This document shows, piece by piece, positions 62,180-64,000 of a stretch of 64,000 nt of DNA. The notes below the pieces were generated by a model, which was given only the letters and a program-made list of their open reading frames with translations, was not told the origin of the DNA and did not search any database. The stretch is taken from NCBI RefSeq assembly GCF_023856365.1, contig NC_064533.1, positions 34,210,118 to 34,274,117 of the forward strand, written 5' to 3'. Numbering within the stretch: the stretch's first letter is position 1; each line of letters starts with the position of its first letter. This stretch comes from Brienomyrus brachyistius. Its lineage: Eukaryota; Chordata; Actinopteri; Osteoglossiformes; Mormyridae. A program made the translations under genes and the position numbers.

Positions 62180-62331
62180 CGTTAGGAAGGAGAGGTCACG
62201 CTTTCGATCGATGCTAGTGATCTCCAGGTTACCCATTACAACTTCGCAGTTCTCGTAATACTTGCGCAGGGTGCGGTACTGCTGCTCCAGATCCGACAGT
62301 GTGCTCAGCTTGTTTTCAGTACCAGTGCAAA
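62180..62331 (-). CDS. erbb4: erbb4 exon 2 (start of domain I)
   Basis: 152 bp. Acceptor ...GTTCTTACAG before TTTGCACTG; donor TTCCTAACG followed by GTGAGATTT. It encodes (V)[18 protein letters not shown], then [16 protein letters not shown] and [16 protein letters not shown]. This is the N-terminal strand of the first L domain just after the signal peptide. [13 protein letters not shown] is diagnostic of ErbB4. Exon 1, with the signal peptide, is not in the window. Confidence 0.98.
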
Positions 62332-64000
62332 CTGTAAGAACAGCACAATGAGTGACACTGTTAATGACAGTCTGCAGGGAAACCAGCACTGATTATTCAG
62401 GTATTACACCTTCCCTTTTTCTGTTAATCAGTATACTAGCATTACAGACATACTATTACCTGTCAAATGGAAAAGAAACAACTGTTCTGTGTTAAAGGAA
62501 TAACACTGAAGAATACATAACTAAAGAATACATACATAAACAAACATTAACCAAATGAAATGTAACAAGTACAATAATAATAATTTAATACATATGGTAT
62601 GTCAGTTTTGGAGTTCATAAACATTAATAATCTGATTCATCCCAACTTCACACAACCATAATGCTCTATACAGACTCAGAGTTGTTAGGATCATGTTGCT
62701 CTGATACCAGTTGCACCCAGTGTCTGTATGATCTACGCTATTCTCAAATATGGCTTGCAGGAACAGGACAGCGTGAGTGAACATGTCAGTCAATGCCCTG
62801 TGAATTGTAAAAGGTGGGTACACTGCATGGCGCCATCTGGCAGATGTGCAGAGGTCTGGTGCCCCTGCTGTGGGAAAAGACAAACCCCCTTTTAGCACAA
62901 ACCCAGGCAGCCAACGTGACGAGTAATTAAAACACAGACATTGCCTGCAATTCGTACACTTACGGCAGCCCAGACACAAACCATATGCTCCAACCAACCT
63001 GCCATGACCACAGGACCTTGTATTCAAATATAGAGCAATGGAAACTTTTCAGTACCTACTTTAAGTGACGTGTTTGATATGTACTCCATAGATGTGTCTA
63101 TATGTGTTTATATATTACAGCTGGCTGTGCTCAAGTAATTGTTTCACAGCAGTAGGTGTATGTGGTATTAGCTCACACTCACAATTCAACGCATAAGCAA
63201 ATTTGCCTTCAAGAAATACAAGCCATTATAATGACAACTCAAATTGCAGATGATCTTGTTTGTATTCACAAAACTACAGTATTAATGGCTGCCAATAACA
63301 AGCATTACCAGATCTTCACTGTCATTATCACACTGACATTCTGTATCTCACTCTGTTGGTCTTTTTCTACATCCCTGCAGAAAATGAAAAATATGCTGGT
63401 GGGTAACTTGGACAATAAAGGCCCATGATATATTGTTTTCATACATTTCTCTGTGAGCAGGAAAGTTAGTACAAATAAAACACTGAGACACATATGCTCC
63501 ATGTCAGTAATGCATAGCATGTACTGGTTGGGCAGATATTAAGTTAATAAAGTGTAGCTAGTACCAATATCGGTTTATTAGGTTAGAATGCTGTTTGTAC
63601 AAAATATAGAGCAGTCTTGTGAAAAGACAACTTTATAATATAATGCTGCCTATAGCAAACACTGCATTCCAGTAGCCCTTCTTCCCATGGACGCAAGAAA
63701 ACCATGGAAGCACCTTTCGTGATTGGAACAGGCAGCCATCCAAAGCAACAAGACATTGTACATTTAGAGTAAAAGCCCCAAAAGCATCACCACTCAATGT
63801 CAGCTAGAAGCTAAGCTGATGTTCTTTGGATTCCAATATGGGAAGGCTTGTTCATCAGACTTGTGACTTGTGAGTAGGCCGTGAGGGAAGTCTGGCAAGG
63901 GAATCAAGAAGAAATTCTTCCACAACCATAATAATGCAGTAGTCTTGTAAAAGCCCTTATGCTGTAGGGGTGCCAGAGCACTATAAGGGAATCCCTGTAC
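62332..64000 (-). other. erbb4 intron 1, 3' end, no repeat recognised
   Basis: 1669 bp upstream of exon 2. No repeat or exon recognised. Intron 1 continues past the window. Confidence 0.75.

Overview
This window is vertebrate nuclear DNA, almost certainly from a ray-finned fish. One gene explains all the convincing coding sequence: erbb4, the neuregulin-receptor tyrosine kinase, on the minus strand. I find 13 consecutive exons, matching exons 2 to 14 of the mammalian gene. They run from 62331 (exon 2) down to 2224 (exon 14). All introns have GT-AG borders, all phases join, and no exon contains an internal stop (1631 bp, about 543 codons). Together they encode ligand-binding domain I, the cysteine-rich domain II with its dimerization arm, ligand-binding domain III, and the first part of domain IV. 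The signal-peptide exon lies above 64000. The rest of domain IV, the transmembrane segment, the kinase and the C-tail lie below position 1.

Layout. Positions 1-16400 hold exons 14 to 4, close together with introns of about 0.1-3.4 kb. Positions 16365-35937 are a 19.6 kb intron 3. Exon 3 sits at 35938-36124. Positions 36125-62179 are a 26.1 kb intron 2, then comes exon 2 and the start of intron 1. The clustered downstream exons and giant 5' introns match the known shape of ERBB4 in vertebrates.

The introns are full of transposable elements, which support the fish assignment. They include tRNA-headed SINEs (two complete copies with 14-bp target duplications), several Tc1-like transposons, hAT-type MITEs with 8-bp target duplications, a CR1/L2-like LINE 3' fragment with reverse-transcriptase sequence, solo LTRs with TGTCA...TGACA-type ends and 5-bp duplications, and microsatellites. 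The most complex place is 42088-46080: a Tc1-like element split by a second Tc1-like element and, separately, by a solo LTR that itself holds a SINE-like insert.

I see no operons, CRISPR arrays, rRNA or functional tRNA genes, and no convincing new biological system. The items most worth checking are the GC-rich 116-codon reading frame at 20309-20659, the nested transposon tower, the rearranged Tc1 copy at 10540-11010, and a pyrimidine-rich intron 11 that stays open in frame with exon 12.
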